64,000 bases of DNA from Schlesneria sp. Its GTDB lineage: Bacteria; Planctomycetota; Planctomycetia; Planctomycetales; Planctomycetaceae. The stretch lies in assembly GCA_028291515.1 (NCBI GenBank), contig JAQGHU010000042.1, positions 1 through 64,000 of the forward strand, in the 5' to 3' direction. Shown piece after piece: positions 19,157-27,744 of this stretch (position 1 is its first letter; every line of letters begins with the position of its first letter). A model generated the notes under the pieces. It saw nothing but the letters and a program-made list of their open reading frames with translations, did no database searches and was not told the DNA's origin. Both the position numbers and the translations under genes were made by a program.

Positions 19157-19459
19157 ATGAATGCTCTTGTTAACAACCTGATCAACGACGAAGCCGGTTT
19201 CATTGTCTCTGCGGAACTCGTCCTGATCGGGTCGATCGCGATCCTGGCCATGATCGTCGGCCTGTCCGAAGTCGCGATCGGCATCAATAACGAACTCGAA
19301 GACGTCGCTTCCGCCTTCGGAGCCATGAACCAAAGCTTCAAAGCCAACGGCATGAGTGGCCATGGTGGCCAGAACAGTGGTAGCAGCCACGGAGATCAAA
19401 GCGATTTCTGCGACGGAAAAGGAATTAGCAGCGTCAGCCCCAACGGTGGTGAGCAATAG
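19157..19459 (+). CDS. Flp-pilin-like small membrane peptide, copy 1
   Basis: A 100-residue protein with a short charged N-terminus (MNALVNNLINDEAG), a single hydrophobic helix (about 15-38, FIVSAELVLIGSIAILAMIV) and a Gly/Ser/Asn/His-rich tail ending with one cysteine (DFCDGKG). The DEAG-(x)-E-(x)-LI arrangement resembles Flp/Tad type IVb pilins (DESGATAIEYGLI), but the conserved Glu is six rather than five residues after the Gly. An AAAGGA ribosome binding site precedes the start. A close paralogue follows 92 bases on. No prepilin peptidase or Tad secretion genes are in the window. It is probably processed and surface-exposed. Confidence 0.65.
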   Translation: MNALVNNLINDEAGFIVSAELVLIGSIAILAMIVGLSEVAIGINNELEDVASAFGAMNQSFKANGMSGHGGQNSGSSHGDQSDFCDGKGISSVSPNGGEQ

Positions 19460-19551
19460 TTAATAGGCCAACATCGTTCGAGTGGCCCGCTGGCCCTCTG
19501 AATTGGCCCCGCAAAGACCTATAACCGGTACAACCGGCTCAGGACCGCATC

Positions 19552-19857
19552 ATGCAGACTTTGATTCACGCACTTTGGAACGACGAAGCTGGCTTCATTG
19601 TTTCAGCCGAACTGGTCCTGATCTCGAGCATCGCTGTCCTGGCCATGGTCGTCGGCCTGGGCGAGATCTCGCTGGCCGTGAACCAGGAACTGGACGATGT
19701 TGCCTCCGCCTTCGGTGTCGTCAACCAGGGCTTTCGCTACCAAGGTCTGACCGGGCAAAGCGGACAATCGAACGGCGCGACATCCAACGATGGCAGCGAT
19801 TTCTGCGACACTGGCAACGGCATCACGAGCACCGCTCCCACGGCTGAAGGCTCCTGA
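19552..19857 (+). CDS. Flp-pilin-like small membrane peptide, copy 2
   Basis: A 101-residue paralogue of the preceding peptide: WNDEAGFIVSAELVLISSIA and ELDDVASAFG..NQGF align closely with copy 1, while the tail has diverged (Gln/Ser/Asn/Thr-rich) but keeps the GSDFCD cysteine motif. The strong sequence match points to tandem duplication. AGGA lies eight bases before the ATG. An intrinsic terminator follows 55 bases after the stop, so both copies probably form one transcription unit. The conserved cysteine near the C-terminus could cross-link subunits; this is inference. Confidence 0.65.
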   Translation: MQTLIHALWNDEAGFIVSAELVLISSIAVLAMVVGLGEISLAVNQELDDVASAFGVVNQGFRYQGLTGQSGQSNGATSNDGSDFCDTGNGITSTAPTAEGS

Positions 19858-19911
19858 AAATCACCGCACACTGAACACACCGACCGAATATTGATGAGTC
19901 CTTTCTGGCAA

Positions 19912-19956
19912 CAAGCCCTCGACACCGAGCAATCGGTTTCGGGGGCTTGCTGTTTT
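19912..19956 (+). terminator. Intrinsic terminator after the pilin-like pair
   Basis: CAAGCCC (19912-19918) pairs with GGGCTTG (19943-19949), extended inward by imperfect pairs (TCGA..CACCG with CGG..TTCG), followed by the T-rich CTGTTTTG. Confidence 0.7.
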
Positions 19957-20126
19957 GTATGGGGGCGGTACAGCAGAATCTGTAGCCGATCGTTGACTAT
20001 CCCTCCAAATATTGTCTCTGCCGTATCACCATTGCCAGCACTGCTAGATAGGATATTGTGACCTTCGATTTCCGAGGACATCATTGGCCGAAAACAATTC
20101 CGACTCTTTGAATACGGATCACCACG

Positions 20127-20786
20127 ATGTTTTGGACCAAGCCGATTGGCCTATGTTGCGGACTTTGCCTGCTCCTATTCGGAGCGGACAAGACGAAGTT
20201 ACCAGCGCTCGAGCGTGCCGATCAAACGTACAAGTCGGCGATTACGAAAGCCCAATCAGAATTTGATCGCGCCAAGGCTAAAGCAATGGAGGTCCGTCAG
20301 AAGGCATACCGAGACGCTCTAGCAGCCGCCACACGGGCCGGAGACTTTGATACGGCCGCTGCGATTAAGTTGGCGATCTCAGAATTCGAAGTGAATGGCG
20401 AATTGGTGACTAAGCGATCGAAGCCAAAGGATCTCGTAAAATTCGAAGAGCACGAGTATGCAGTCATTCGCGAGCCCTTGTCCTGGCACATTGCCAAACG
20501 AGTCTGTGAGGAAATGGGGGGCCACCTGGCAACCATCAATTCTCCGCGAGAACAAGAATTCCTGGTGAAAACGTGCCTGGCTGCCAAGACCGAATGTTGG
20601 CTAGGTGCCACCGACGAACACGAGGAAGGAAAATGGTTTTGGGTAGACGGAGCGAGCGCGGATTCCACGAAGTTTGAGGTGGACAATTATAACGGCTCAG
20701 AGCACAGCATTTACTGTGCAATAGACGGGGTGTTTCGCGACATGTATTCTGGAAAGCGATACGCTTACGTCTGCGAGTGGGATTGA
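20127..20786 (+). CDS. Secreted protein with coiled coil and C-type lectin-like domain
   Basis: A 219-residue protein. A signal sequence (about 1-20, GLCCGLCLLLFGA) is followed by an Ala/Lys/Glu-rich helix (about 28-90) likely to be a coiled coil. From about 108 comes a C-type lectin-like domain: W120HIAKRVCEEMGGHLATI, WLGATDEHEEGKWFWVDG (158-175) and YVCEW at the end, with cysteines at 127, 197 and 216. Such domains bind carbohydrate or protein; the calcium-binding EPN/QPD motif is not evident, so sugar binding is uncertain. It stands alone after a terminator. The domain is common in animals and patchy in bacteria, including planctomycetes. Confidence 0.8.
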   Translation: MFWTKPIGLCCGLCLLLFGADKTKLPALERADQTYKSAITKAQSEFDRAKAKAMEVRQKAYRDALAAATRAGDFDTAAAIKLAISEFEVNGELVTKRSKPKDLVKFEEHEYAVIREPLSWHIAKRVCEEMGGHLATINSPREQEFLVKTCLAAKTECWLGATDEHEEGKWFWVDGASADSTKFEVDNYNGSEHSIYCAIDGVFRDMYSGKRYAYVCEWD

Positions 20787-20930
20787 AGTATCAATCGGCA
20801 AGCCTCGTCTCCTCGCGACGGATGGCACGATCAACGTCGTCGTTGCCGCTTGCGATTTCGCTGAACCGCGTAGTAAAGTGACCGCCGCCTCAACGGCTTG
20901 AACACTCCGCATCTCTTCGGAACCAGTAGC

Positions 20931-21908
20931 ATGACCGACGCACATTCTTCCGCGCCGAACCAGTCGCGATCGTTCATTTCGTCGCGAAGCCGATCCCTGA
21001 TCGTGGCGGCGTTGACGTTGGCTGTCATGGCGGGGGTGGGTGGTCGCGCGTTGGGACTGTTCAAGCCGACAGAAACGACTGTCACCGAAGTAGCGCCGGG
21101 CGTGTTCTTTCGCAAGATGGAATGGCAGCCGAACTTCATCGGATGCAATCAGGGTTGGATTGTCTTCGATGACTTTGTGCTGGTCATCGAAGCGAGCTTT
21201 CCGAATCAGGCGGCAGAGCTCATCAAAGAGATCCGCAAGACCACCGACAAGCCGATCAAGTTTGTCTTCGATACGCATTGGCACGGCGATCATGCGGACG
21301 GCAATCCGATCTTGATCGCCGAAGGGGCGAGTGCCATTGCGTCCGAACAGGCTCGCGAGCAGTTCGTGCAGAAAGGCATTCCATCGTACGAGAAGCAGAA
21401 GCAGGAAAAGCCCGCCGAGTACGGCAAGCTGAAATATGGCGTCCCGTCGCTGTACTTTCCCAAGAAGATGGTGATCGAAGACTCGAAACAGCGTGTCGAG
21501 TTGATCCACTTCGGTCATGGCCATACTGCCGGTGATGCCGTGGCTTGGCTACCCAAGCAGGGGATTCTGTTTACCGGGGATAGCTGTATCAACGGGCCGT
21601 TCAACTACACGGGCGAAAGCAACACCTCCAATTGGATTGCGGTCCTGACCGAAATGGCGAAGTTGCCCGTGAAGATCGTCTGCCCGGGCCACGGAGATCA
21701 AAGCGACAACCTGCTGATTGAACAACAGCGGCGGTACTTCGTCGAGCTGCGACAAGCGATTCAGGAAGGGATTAACGCAGGCAAGTCGCTCGAAGAGATC
21801 AAGAAGTCACTCGATATGCCTTGGTTCAAGACTTGGACCGGAGTGGATGTCAAAGAGCGAGGCGAGAATATCGAGCACGTCTACAAGGAATTGACGCAGA
21901 AGTCCTGA
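20931..21908 (+). CDS. Exported metallo-beta-lactamase-fold hydrolase
   Basis: About 325 residues. A membrane segment near residues 22-43 (SLIVAALTLAVMAGVGGRAL) acts as leader or anchor. The zinc-binding motif THWHGDHADGN (His116, His118, Asp120, His121) is followed by FGHGHTAGDAVAWLP and a CPGHGD motif, giving the full set of metal ligands. Relatives include quinoprotein-linked zinc hydrolases and class B lactamase-like proteins; the substrate is unknown. I start at 20931, though the frame is open back to 20898. It converges with the aldolase gene 31 bases away. Confidence 0.82.
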   Translation: MTDAHSSAPNQSRSFISSRSRSLIVAALTLAVMAGVGGRALGLFKPTETTVTEVAPGVFFRKMEWQPNFIGCNQGWIVFDDFVLVIEASFPNQAAELIKEIRKTTDKPIKFVFDTHWHGDHADGNPILIAEGASAIASEQAREQFVQKGIPSYEKQKQEKPAEYGKLKYGVPSLYFPKKMVIEDSKQRVELIHFGHGHTAGDAVAWLPKQGILFTGDSCINGPFNYTGESNTSNWIAVLTEMAKLPVKIVCPGHGDQSDNLLIEQQRRYFVELRQAIQEGINAGKSLEEIKKSLDMPWFKTWTGVDVKERGENIEHVYKELTQKS

Positions 21909-21939
21909 TCCTTTGCGAGTCGGATTTTCCAGAGCAGCC

Positions 21940-22725
21940 TTACTGACAGTGACTCTGCAGCTTCGCAACCCCGTCGCGCAAGGCTGACTGGTAGAGCCAC
22001 AAGTCGCCTCCGTAGGCCAGCATGCGGAATCCCTGGTCGAGTAGTTTTTGCCCTCCAGCGACGTCGGCCGTCATCATCGCAGCGACTTTGCCGTGCTGGT
22101 GGCAGGCGGCCACAATCTGAGCGACCGCATCTTTGAATAGCGGATGATCGAACTGAGTCGGGATGCCGAGTGAGTTGGAGAGGTCGAAGTGGCCGATCCA
22201 CAGCACGTCGATTCCGTCGACGGCGGCGATTTTCTGGACATTACGAACGCCGTCGACAGTCTCGATGAGGGCGATTAGCATCGTTTCGCGATTGGCGGTC
22301 TGCATTTTCTCGACGATATCGCCACCCAGGTAGTCATCGTGGGCGATCGTAAAAGCGGCACTACGTCGACCGACAGGCGGATACTTCGCTGAAGCGACCA
22401 GCGTCCGCGCCTGAGCGGCACTCTCGCACATGGGGATCATGATTCCCATGGCACCGGCATCCAGCACGCGAGCGACAAAATGATATTCCATGGCGGGGAT
22501 TCGCACGAACGGAATTGCACTGGTGGCCATGGTGGTCGCCAGCAGCATTCGAATCGTCTCGATACTCCAGCCGGTATGTTCCATGTCATAAACGATGAAT
22601 TCGGCGCCGGCATTCGCGGCCAGCCGTCCGATCCCCGTCGTATCGAACTCAAACACAAACGTACCGATCGAACGGCCACCATCCAACACCTTTTGCTTGA
22701 CGTGATTGACCTTCATCGCATTCAT
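21940..22725 (-). CDS. HpcH/HpaI family aldolase
   Basis: A 261-residue TIM-barrel enzyme of the class II 2-keto-3-deoxy-sugar-acid aldolase group. Marks are FIVYDMEHTGWSIE (His as catalytic base), PFVRIPAMEYHFVARVLDAG, GIMIPMCESAAQA, the metal-binding Glu in ALIETVDGV, and VLWIGHFDLSNS (Asp ligand). It should cleave a 4-hydroxy-2-oxo acid to pyruvate and an aldehyde; the exact substrate is unknown. It lies 41 bases downstream of a 2-hydroxyacid dehydrogenase gene on the same strand, so the two may handle oxo/hydroxy acids in one pathway. Confidence 0.87.
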   Translation of the reverse strand: MNAMKVNHVKQKVLDGGRSIGTFVFEFDTTGIGRLAANAGAEFIVYDMEHTGWSIETIRMLLATTMATSAIPFVRIPAMEYHFVARVLDAGAMGIMIPMCESAAQARTLVASAKYPPVGRRSAAFTIAHDDYLGGDIVEKMQTANRETMLIALIETVDGVRNVQKIAAVDGIDVLWIGHFDLSNSLGIPTQFDHPLFKDAVAQIVAACHQHGKVAAMMTADVAGGQKLLDQGFRMLAYGGDLWLYQSALRDGVAKLQSHCQ

Positions 22726-22766
22726 CTCGCTTAAACAAGGTTGTCGATTACAGAGACAATTTGAGG

Positions 22767-23801
22767 CTATCGCAACGCTAATTCAGCCAGTTTCTGCTTC
22801 AACCCCGGTCGATCAATGACATCGCGATTGACGACATCCGGCGGGACTCGACCGGCGGCCACTTCCACAACGCTTTGACACGCTGCCTGGCCGATTCCCC
22901 GGAACAGTTCGTCGGTCCAGCAGACGGCGTGTGGTGATAGAATCACGTTATCCAGCTTGAGCAACGGATCGTTTGGATCAATCGGCTCTGTTTCGAAGAC
23001 ATCCAATCCCGCGCCGCCGATGCTTCGTTGCTGCAATAAGGTCGTCAACGCGGCTTGATCGACGATCGGTCCACGAGCCACATTGATCAGGAACGAGGTC
23101 GGTTTCATCCGAGCCAATTGAGAGGCGTTCAACAGGTGGTGCGTTTCGGGTGTCAGCGCACAACAGACGATGACAACGTCCGACTGCTCCAGCAGCGACT
23201 CCAACCCCATCAATTCAACGCCGGACTGCTTCGCGGCGTCGGGCGAGACGAATGGATCGAACGCGACGTGTCGCATCTCGAGCGGGGTCACCACGCGCAG
23301 GATCTCGCGGCCGATGTTACCGAGACCGATCAGCCCCAGTGTGCGACCGGTCAGGCCGACTCCCATGTGATTCAGCTTTTCGCTCCAGCGTCCCTCGCGA
23401 GTCAGTCGGTCTTTGACCAGCAACTGATGTGACAGTGCCAGCAACAAGCTCAACGCGGACACCGCCACCGGCCTCCGCACACCAGAAGGAGTGATCGTCA
23501 ACAGCACGTTGTGTTGAGTGCAGGCGGCGACATCCACATTGTCGTACCCCACTCCGAATCGCGCGATGATTGCTAAACGTTGACCACCCGCGACTGTCGC
23601 CGCGATCACTTTCGGGGCCAGTACCAGTAACGCATCGAAGTCATTCGCGACCGACGGCGGCAGTTCCGACCCGAAGTCCGGGAGAAATTCGGATTGGATG
23701 CGGGAATCGCGGCGAAGCTCTTCAAGACCAATATCTCCAAACCCCAACTCTCCTTGGGCGTTCAGAAAGTCCCGCGTGATACCTAAACGGATTGGAGCCA
23801 T
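22767..23801 (-). CDS. D-isomer-specific 2-hydroxyacid dehydrogenase
   Basis: A 344-residue NAD-dependent enzyme. The Rossmann motif is LGLIGLGNIGREI (about 155-167). Catalytic residues sit in NVARGPIVD (Arg), VFETEPIDP (Glu) and LSPHAVCWTDE (His). The N-terminal FGVGYDNVDVAAC motif is typical of phosphoglycerate/glyoxylate-type dehydrogenases. It reduces a 2-oxo acid to a D-2-hydroxy acid or the reverse. It is first in a two-gene unit with the aldolase. Without the ACT domain it is unlikely to be the main SerA. Confidence 0.88.
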   Translation of the reverse strand: MAPIRLGITRDFLNAQGELGFGDIGLEELRRDSRIQSEFLPDFGSELPPSVANDFDALLVLAPKVIAATVAGGQRLAIIARFGVGYDNVDVAACTQHNVLLTITPSGVRRPVAVSALSLLLALSHQLLVKDRLTREGRWSEKLNHMGVGLTGRTLGLIGLGNIGREILRVVTPLEMRHVAFDPFVSPDAAKQSGVELMGLESLLEQSDVVIVCCALTPETHHLLNASQLARMKPTSFLINVARGPIVDQAALTTLLQQRSIGGAGLDVFETEPIDPNDPLLKLDNVILSPHAVCWTDELFRGIGQAACQSVVEVAAGRVPPDVVNRDVIDRPGLKQKLAELALR

Positions 23802-23938
23802 GGAGCAACTCGTGGATGTGAATCTGATTTTGAGATCGCACTGAAATACAGAACCGCGCCACGAATCGCCACTGCCGCGACGAAGCAGAAAAAAACTCTG
23901 GCGTCCTTGACGAGTAATTGCCGAGACAATATCTTGTT

Positions 23939-23950
23939 GGTTATATAACC
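23939..23950. promoter_or_regulatory. Putative ArsR operator (GGTTATATAACC)
   Basis: A perfect 12-base palindrome GGTTATATAACC ends 12 bases before the arsR-family start codon, where binding would block transcription. A related palindrome lies upstream of the two-domain SRPBCC gene at 28960-28969. Autoregulation through such sites is usual for this family; binding here is inferred. Confidence 0.45.
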
Positions 23951-23962
23951 ATAAGGTGATTA

Positions 23963-24331
23963 ATGGAACTCAATAGACTCGACGCCGTTTTCGCTGCCCT
24001 CGCCGATCCGACTAGGCGAGCGATCCTCGCCCGCCTAGCCTCCGGGGAGGCGGGTGTGATGGAACTGGCTAAGCCGTTCGCGATGACTCAACCCGCTATC
24101 TCCAAACACCTACGAGTGTTAGAGCGAGCTGGCTTGATCTCACGCGGCAGGGATGCCCAGCGGCGACCGTGTCGGATTGAGGCCCAGCCGCTCGCCGAAG
24201 CCAACGAATGGCTGGAACGCTACCGCCAATTCTGGGAAGGCAGTTTCCAGCGTCTCGACTCGCTCCTCGAAGAATTGCAATCACCGCCACCAAACCCTGC
24301 CCCGATCTCTGATAAGGACCAGCCGACATGA
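23963..24331 (+). CDS. ArsR-family winged-helix repressor
   Basis: A 122-residue regulator. FAALADPTRRAILARLASGE and the recognition helix MTQPAISKHLRVLERAGLI are classic ArsR winged-helix sequence. The metal-binding cysteines (ELCVCDL) are absent, so it does not sense metals in the ArsR way and belongs to the SdpR/PhlF-like subgroup that often precedes SRPBCC genes. Its stop overlaps the start of the SRPBCC gene by four bases (ATGA), so translation is coupled. A palindrome just upstream is the probable operator. Confidence 0.88.
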   Translation: MELNRLDAVFAALADPTRRAILARLASGEAGVMELAKPFAMTQPAISKHLRVLERAGLISRGRDAQRRPCRIEAQPLAEANEWLERYRQFWEGSFQRLDSLLEELQSPPPNPAPISDKDQPT

Positions 24332-24801
24332 AAAACACAGGCAACCTGAAGATCACGACTCCCAACGACAACGAGATCGTGATGACGCGCGTGTTCAATG
24401 CGCCGCAAAAACTAGTGTTCGACGCGTTCACCAAGCCAGAACTGCTGAAACGCTGGTTCGGGCCGCACGGTTGGTCGCTGGATGTGTGCGAGATCGATCT
24501 GAAGGTCGGCGGCGGATTTCGGTTCGTCCTGGTGGGGCCCGACGGAGTTCGCATGGGAATGAGGGGTGTCTATCGCGAAATCAACGCACCGAAGGGCTCC
24601 GTGCACACCGAGTCGTTTGACGACTACCCCGGCGAGTCGACAGTCACCTCGGTCTTTACCGAGGCCGAAGGCAAAACGACGCTGACGGCGACTGTCAGCT
24701 ATCCATCCAAAGAGATCCGAGACCTCGTGATCCAATCCGGCATGGAGCACGGTGCCGCAGAAAGCTACGACAAGCTGGCTGCGTTGCTATCAGAAATCTG
24801 A
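24328..24801 (+). CDS. SRPBCC/AHSA1-domain protein
   Basis: A 157-residue protein of the START-like Aha1 group. Its start IVMTRVFNAPQKLVFDAFT, the WFGPHGW motif and DLKVGGGFRFV are typical. The fold has a hydrophobic cavity for a small ligand, and members work as ligand binders or enzymes of unknown specificity. It is co-translated with the ArsR gene. A fused two-domain relative lies at 29027-30019. Confidence 0.87.
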   Translation: MKNTGNLKITTPNDNEIVMTRVFNAPQKLVFDAFTKPELLKRWFGPHGWSLDVCEIDLKVGGGFRFVLVGPDGVRMGMRGVYREINAPKGSVHTESFDDYPGESTVTSVFTEAEGKTTLTATVSYPSKEIRDLVIQSGMEHGAAESYDKLAALLSEI

Positions 24802-24918
24802 TCAGCACAACCTTCAGGACATTGGTTCCTCGGACTCGGCGCTTGTTGAAGTTGGTGTGGCATGAAATACTCATCGACTCGCCATTGATCATCTTGCGCC
24901 GATGTCCTGGAGAATTCT

Positions 24919-27636
24919 GTGCTCGCTGAAGAATTGCGTTTGCAGCAGTCGTATCAACGTCAGGCCAACTGGCACCGCTGGGGACCGTATCTTTCCGAAC
25001 GGCAGTGGGGAACGGTTCGCGAAGACTATTCGGCGAACGGCGATTCCTGGCATTACTTCCCCCACGATCAAGCTCGCAGCCGTGCCTACCGCTGGGGCGA
25101 AGATGGGCTGCTCGGGATTTGCGATCGCGAATGCCGGCTGTGCTTTGGTCTGGCCCTGTGGAATGGTCGCGATACGATTCTGAAAGAGCGCCTGTTCGGG
25201 TTGACGGGGCCCGAGGGGAATCACGGTGAAGACGTCAAAGAGATGTACTTCTACCTCGATTCGACCCCGACGCATTCGTACATGAAAGCGTTGTACAAGT
25301 ACCCGCAGACCGAGTTTCCCTACGAAACACTTGTCGGCGAGAATCAGCGTCGAAGTCGGCACGATCCCGAATTCGAACTGGAAGACACCGGCATCTTCAA
25401 CGAGAGCCGTTATTTCGATGTTTATGCCGAGTATGCGAAAGCGGCCCCCGATGACCTGTTGATTCGAATCACTGTTGCCAATCGAGCCAGCGAAACGGCG
25501 ACCATCCATCTGCTGCCAACATTGTGGTTTCGCAATACGTGGTCCTGGGGCTGCGATCACGAAGGCTGTGAGCGGAAGCCGGGCATCACCCGGCAGGAAG
25601 ACGGATCGCTCGTGGCCGACCACGCGAGTTTAGAGCGATTCCGGTTCTTCTATGATCATCAGTCGCTGCCGGAAGCCCCAGCGATGCTGATCACCGAGAA
25701 TGAAACGAATGCCGCCCGGCTGTTTGGCCTGACGAATGGGACTCACCCTTCCAAAGATGCCTTTCACGATTACGTGATCGACGGAAATGCGGCGGCCGTC
25801 AGCACGGGCAATCATGGGACGAAGGCCGCGCCACACCTGGTCTTCACGATTCCCGCTCACGGCGAAGTGAGTATCCGGCTACGGCTGCTGGCGGACGATC
25901 TGGTCGATGGCGATCCGTTCGACGATCGCTTCGAAAAGATCTTCGCGGATCGCATCGCCGAAGCGAATCAGTTTTATGACTCGAAGATTCCAGAGTCTAC
26001 TCGTGACACCGAACGCACGGTCGCGAGACAAGCTTACGCGGGCTTATTGTGGAGCAAACAGTTCTATCATTACGCGGTCGAAGCCTGGCTGGAAGGCGAT
26101 CCCGAACAGCCAGTCCCTCCCGCCAGTCGATTCGAGGGCCGCAATCATGATTGGACGCATCTGTTCAATCGCGATGTGATCTCGATGCCGGACAAGTGGG
26201 AATATCCCTGGTACGCCGCCTGGGATCTGGCGTTTCATATGATCCCAATGGCAACGATCGATCCCGAATTTGCGAAGTCGCAACTGTTGCTGATGCTGCG
26301 TGAATGGTACATGCATCCCAACGGGCAGATCCCGGCGTATGAATTCGGCTTCTCAGATGTTAACCCGCCCGTGCATGCCTGGTCCTGCTGGCGTGTCTAC
26401 AAGATGACGGGCCCGTCCGGCCTGCGCGATCGCGACTTCCTGGCTCGCGCGTTCCAGAAGCTGCTGATCAATTTCACCTGGTGGATCAATCGCAAGGACA
26501 TCAACGGCAAGCATCTGTTCTCGGGCGGATTCCTGGGGCTGGATAACGTCGGCGTCTTCGATCGATCCAAACCGCTCCCTGACGGCGGGCAGTTGGAACA
26601 GGCGGATGGGACGGCCTGGATGGCGTTCTATTGTGCGACCATGTTGTCGATGGCATTGGAACTCGCGCAGGGCGACCCGACCTACGAAGACGTGGCCTCG
26701 AAGTTCTTCGAGCACTTTGTGCAGATCACCGACGCGATGAATTGCCTGGGTGATGACGGCCTGTGGGACGAGGAGGACGGCTTCTACTACGATCAAATGC
26801 GGACGAACGGACAGATGCAGCGGATGAAAATCCGCTCGATCGTCGGCGTCATTCCACTGTTCGCAGTCGAAGTGCTGGAAGACGACTTCCTGCAGTCTCT
26901 GCCCGGATTCCGTAAGCGGATGGAGTGGTTCCTGAAGCACCGCCGCGATCTGGCCCAGCAGATTTCTTATCTGGAACACGAGCACGATGGCGACAAGCAC
27001 GCACATCGTCTGCTAGCTATCCCGTCTCAAGAGCGACTGCAACGCGTCTTGCGATACGTGCTGGACGAAAACGAATTCCTATCGCCGCATGGAATCCGTT
27101 CGATGTCGCGATTCCACGCCGACCATCCGTTCACTTTGAATTGCGGCAGTGAAGAATATCGCGTTGACTATGTTCCCGGCGAATCGAACACGAGCATGTT
27201 CGGCGGCAATTCGAACTGGCGAGGGCCGATCTGGTTTCCAGTCAACTATCTGTTGATCGAGGCCCTCGAGCGCTATCACCATTTCTACGGCGATTCGTTC
27301 AAAGTGGAATGCCCGACCGGATCCGGACAGCTGATGACACTGCAGCAGGTCGCGCACGAACTCAGCCAACGACTGAGCACATTATTCCTACCGGACGGAG
27401 AGGGTCAGCGCCCTTGCCACGGTGGCGACGAACGATTTGCAACCGATACGCACTGGCGAGACCTCGTGCTGTTCTACGAATACTTCCACGGTGACACAGG
27501 ACGCGGGATGGGAGCCAGTCATCAGACTGGCTGGACCGCTCTGGTGACTCGTCTACTGGGAGCCCAATGCTCAGCCTCACACCAGCCAAGAACAACCGCG
27601 ACGCCGAGTGAAGTGGCGTCGACACTCAGTAAATGA
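24919..27636 (+). CDS. GH63-like glucosidase (MGH1-type glycoside hydrolase)
   Basis: A 905-residue protein without a clear signal peptide. The N-terminal third carries W-x-x-WGPYLSERQWGTVREDY and YRWGEDGLLGICD, and the C-terminal part is an (alpha/alpha)6 barrel with HDWTHLFNRDVISMPD, YPWYAAWDLAFHMI, NGQIPAYEFGFSD and NWRGPIWFPVNYL. This is the pattern of bacterial GH63/mannosylglycerate-hydrolase-like enzymes that trim terminal glucose or mannose units. The likely catalytic acids lie in AAWDLAFH and the C-terminal region; I did not map them. The start is GTG at 24919 with GGAG upstream; no other start fits. It stands alone. Confidence 0.82.
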   Translation: MLAEELRLQQSYQRQANWHRWGPYLSERQWGTVREDYSANGDSWHYFPHDQARSRAYRWGEDGLLGICDRECRLCFGLALWNGRDTILKERLFGLTGPEGNHGEDVKEMYFYLDSTPTHSYMKALYKYPQTEFPYETLVGENQRRSRHDPEFELEDTGIFNESRYFDVYAEYAKAAPDDLLIRITVANRASETATIHLLPTLWFRNTWSWGCDHEGCERKPGITRQEDGSLVADHASLERFRFFYDHQSLPEAPAMLITENETNAARLFGLTNGTHPSKDAFHDYVIDGNAAAVSTGNHGTKAAPHLVFTIPAHGEVSIRLRLLADDLVDGDPFDDRFEKIFADRIAEANQFYDSKIPESTRDTERTVARQAYAGLLWSKQFYHYAVEAWLEGDPEQPVPPASRFEGRNHDWTHLFNRDVISMPDKWEYPWYAAWDLAFHMIPMATIDPEFAKSQLLLMLREWYMHPNGQIPAYEFGFSDVNPPVHAWSCWRVYKMTGPSGLRDRDFLARAFQKLLINFTWWINRKDINGKHLFSGGFLGLDNVGVFDRSKPLPDGGQLEQADGTAWMAFYCATMLSMALELAQGDPTYEDVASKFFEHFVQITDAMNCLGDDGLWDEEDGFYYDQMRTNGQMQRMKIRSIVGVIPLFAVEVLEDDFLQSLPGFRKRMEWFLKHRRDLAQQISYLEHEHDGDKHAHRLLAIPSQERLQRVLRYVLDENEFLSPHGIRSMSRFHADHPFTLNCGSEEYRVDYVPGESNTSMFGGNSNWRGPIWFPVNYLLIEALERYHHFYGDSFKVECPTGSGQLMTLQQVAHELSQRLSTLFLPDGEGQRPCHGGDERFATDTHWRDLVLFYEYFHGDTGRGMGASHQTGWTALVTRLLGAQCSASHQPRTTATPSEVASTLSK

Positions 27637-27645
27637 ACGAGGACT

Positions 27646-27732
27646 GTAGGTTATGCTTCAGCATAACATTCTTCGGCAGTGGGATGGTGGCGTGGCGATG
27701 AGCGAGAAGAATTATGCTGAAGCATAACCTAC
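27646..27732. repeat. Inverted repeat of GTAGGTTATGCTTCAGCATA
   Basis: GTAGGTTATGCTTCAGCATA and nine following bases (27646-27674) recur inverted at 27706-27732, leaving a loop of about 30 bases. Each arm also contains the palindrome TTATGCTTCAGCATAA. It lies between two convergent genes and could act as a two-way terminator, but without a T-tract it looks more like a dispersed repeat. Confidence 0.8.
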
Positions 27733-27744
27733 GCCGCAAGTCAT

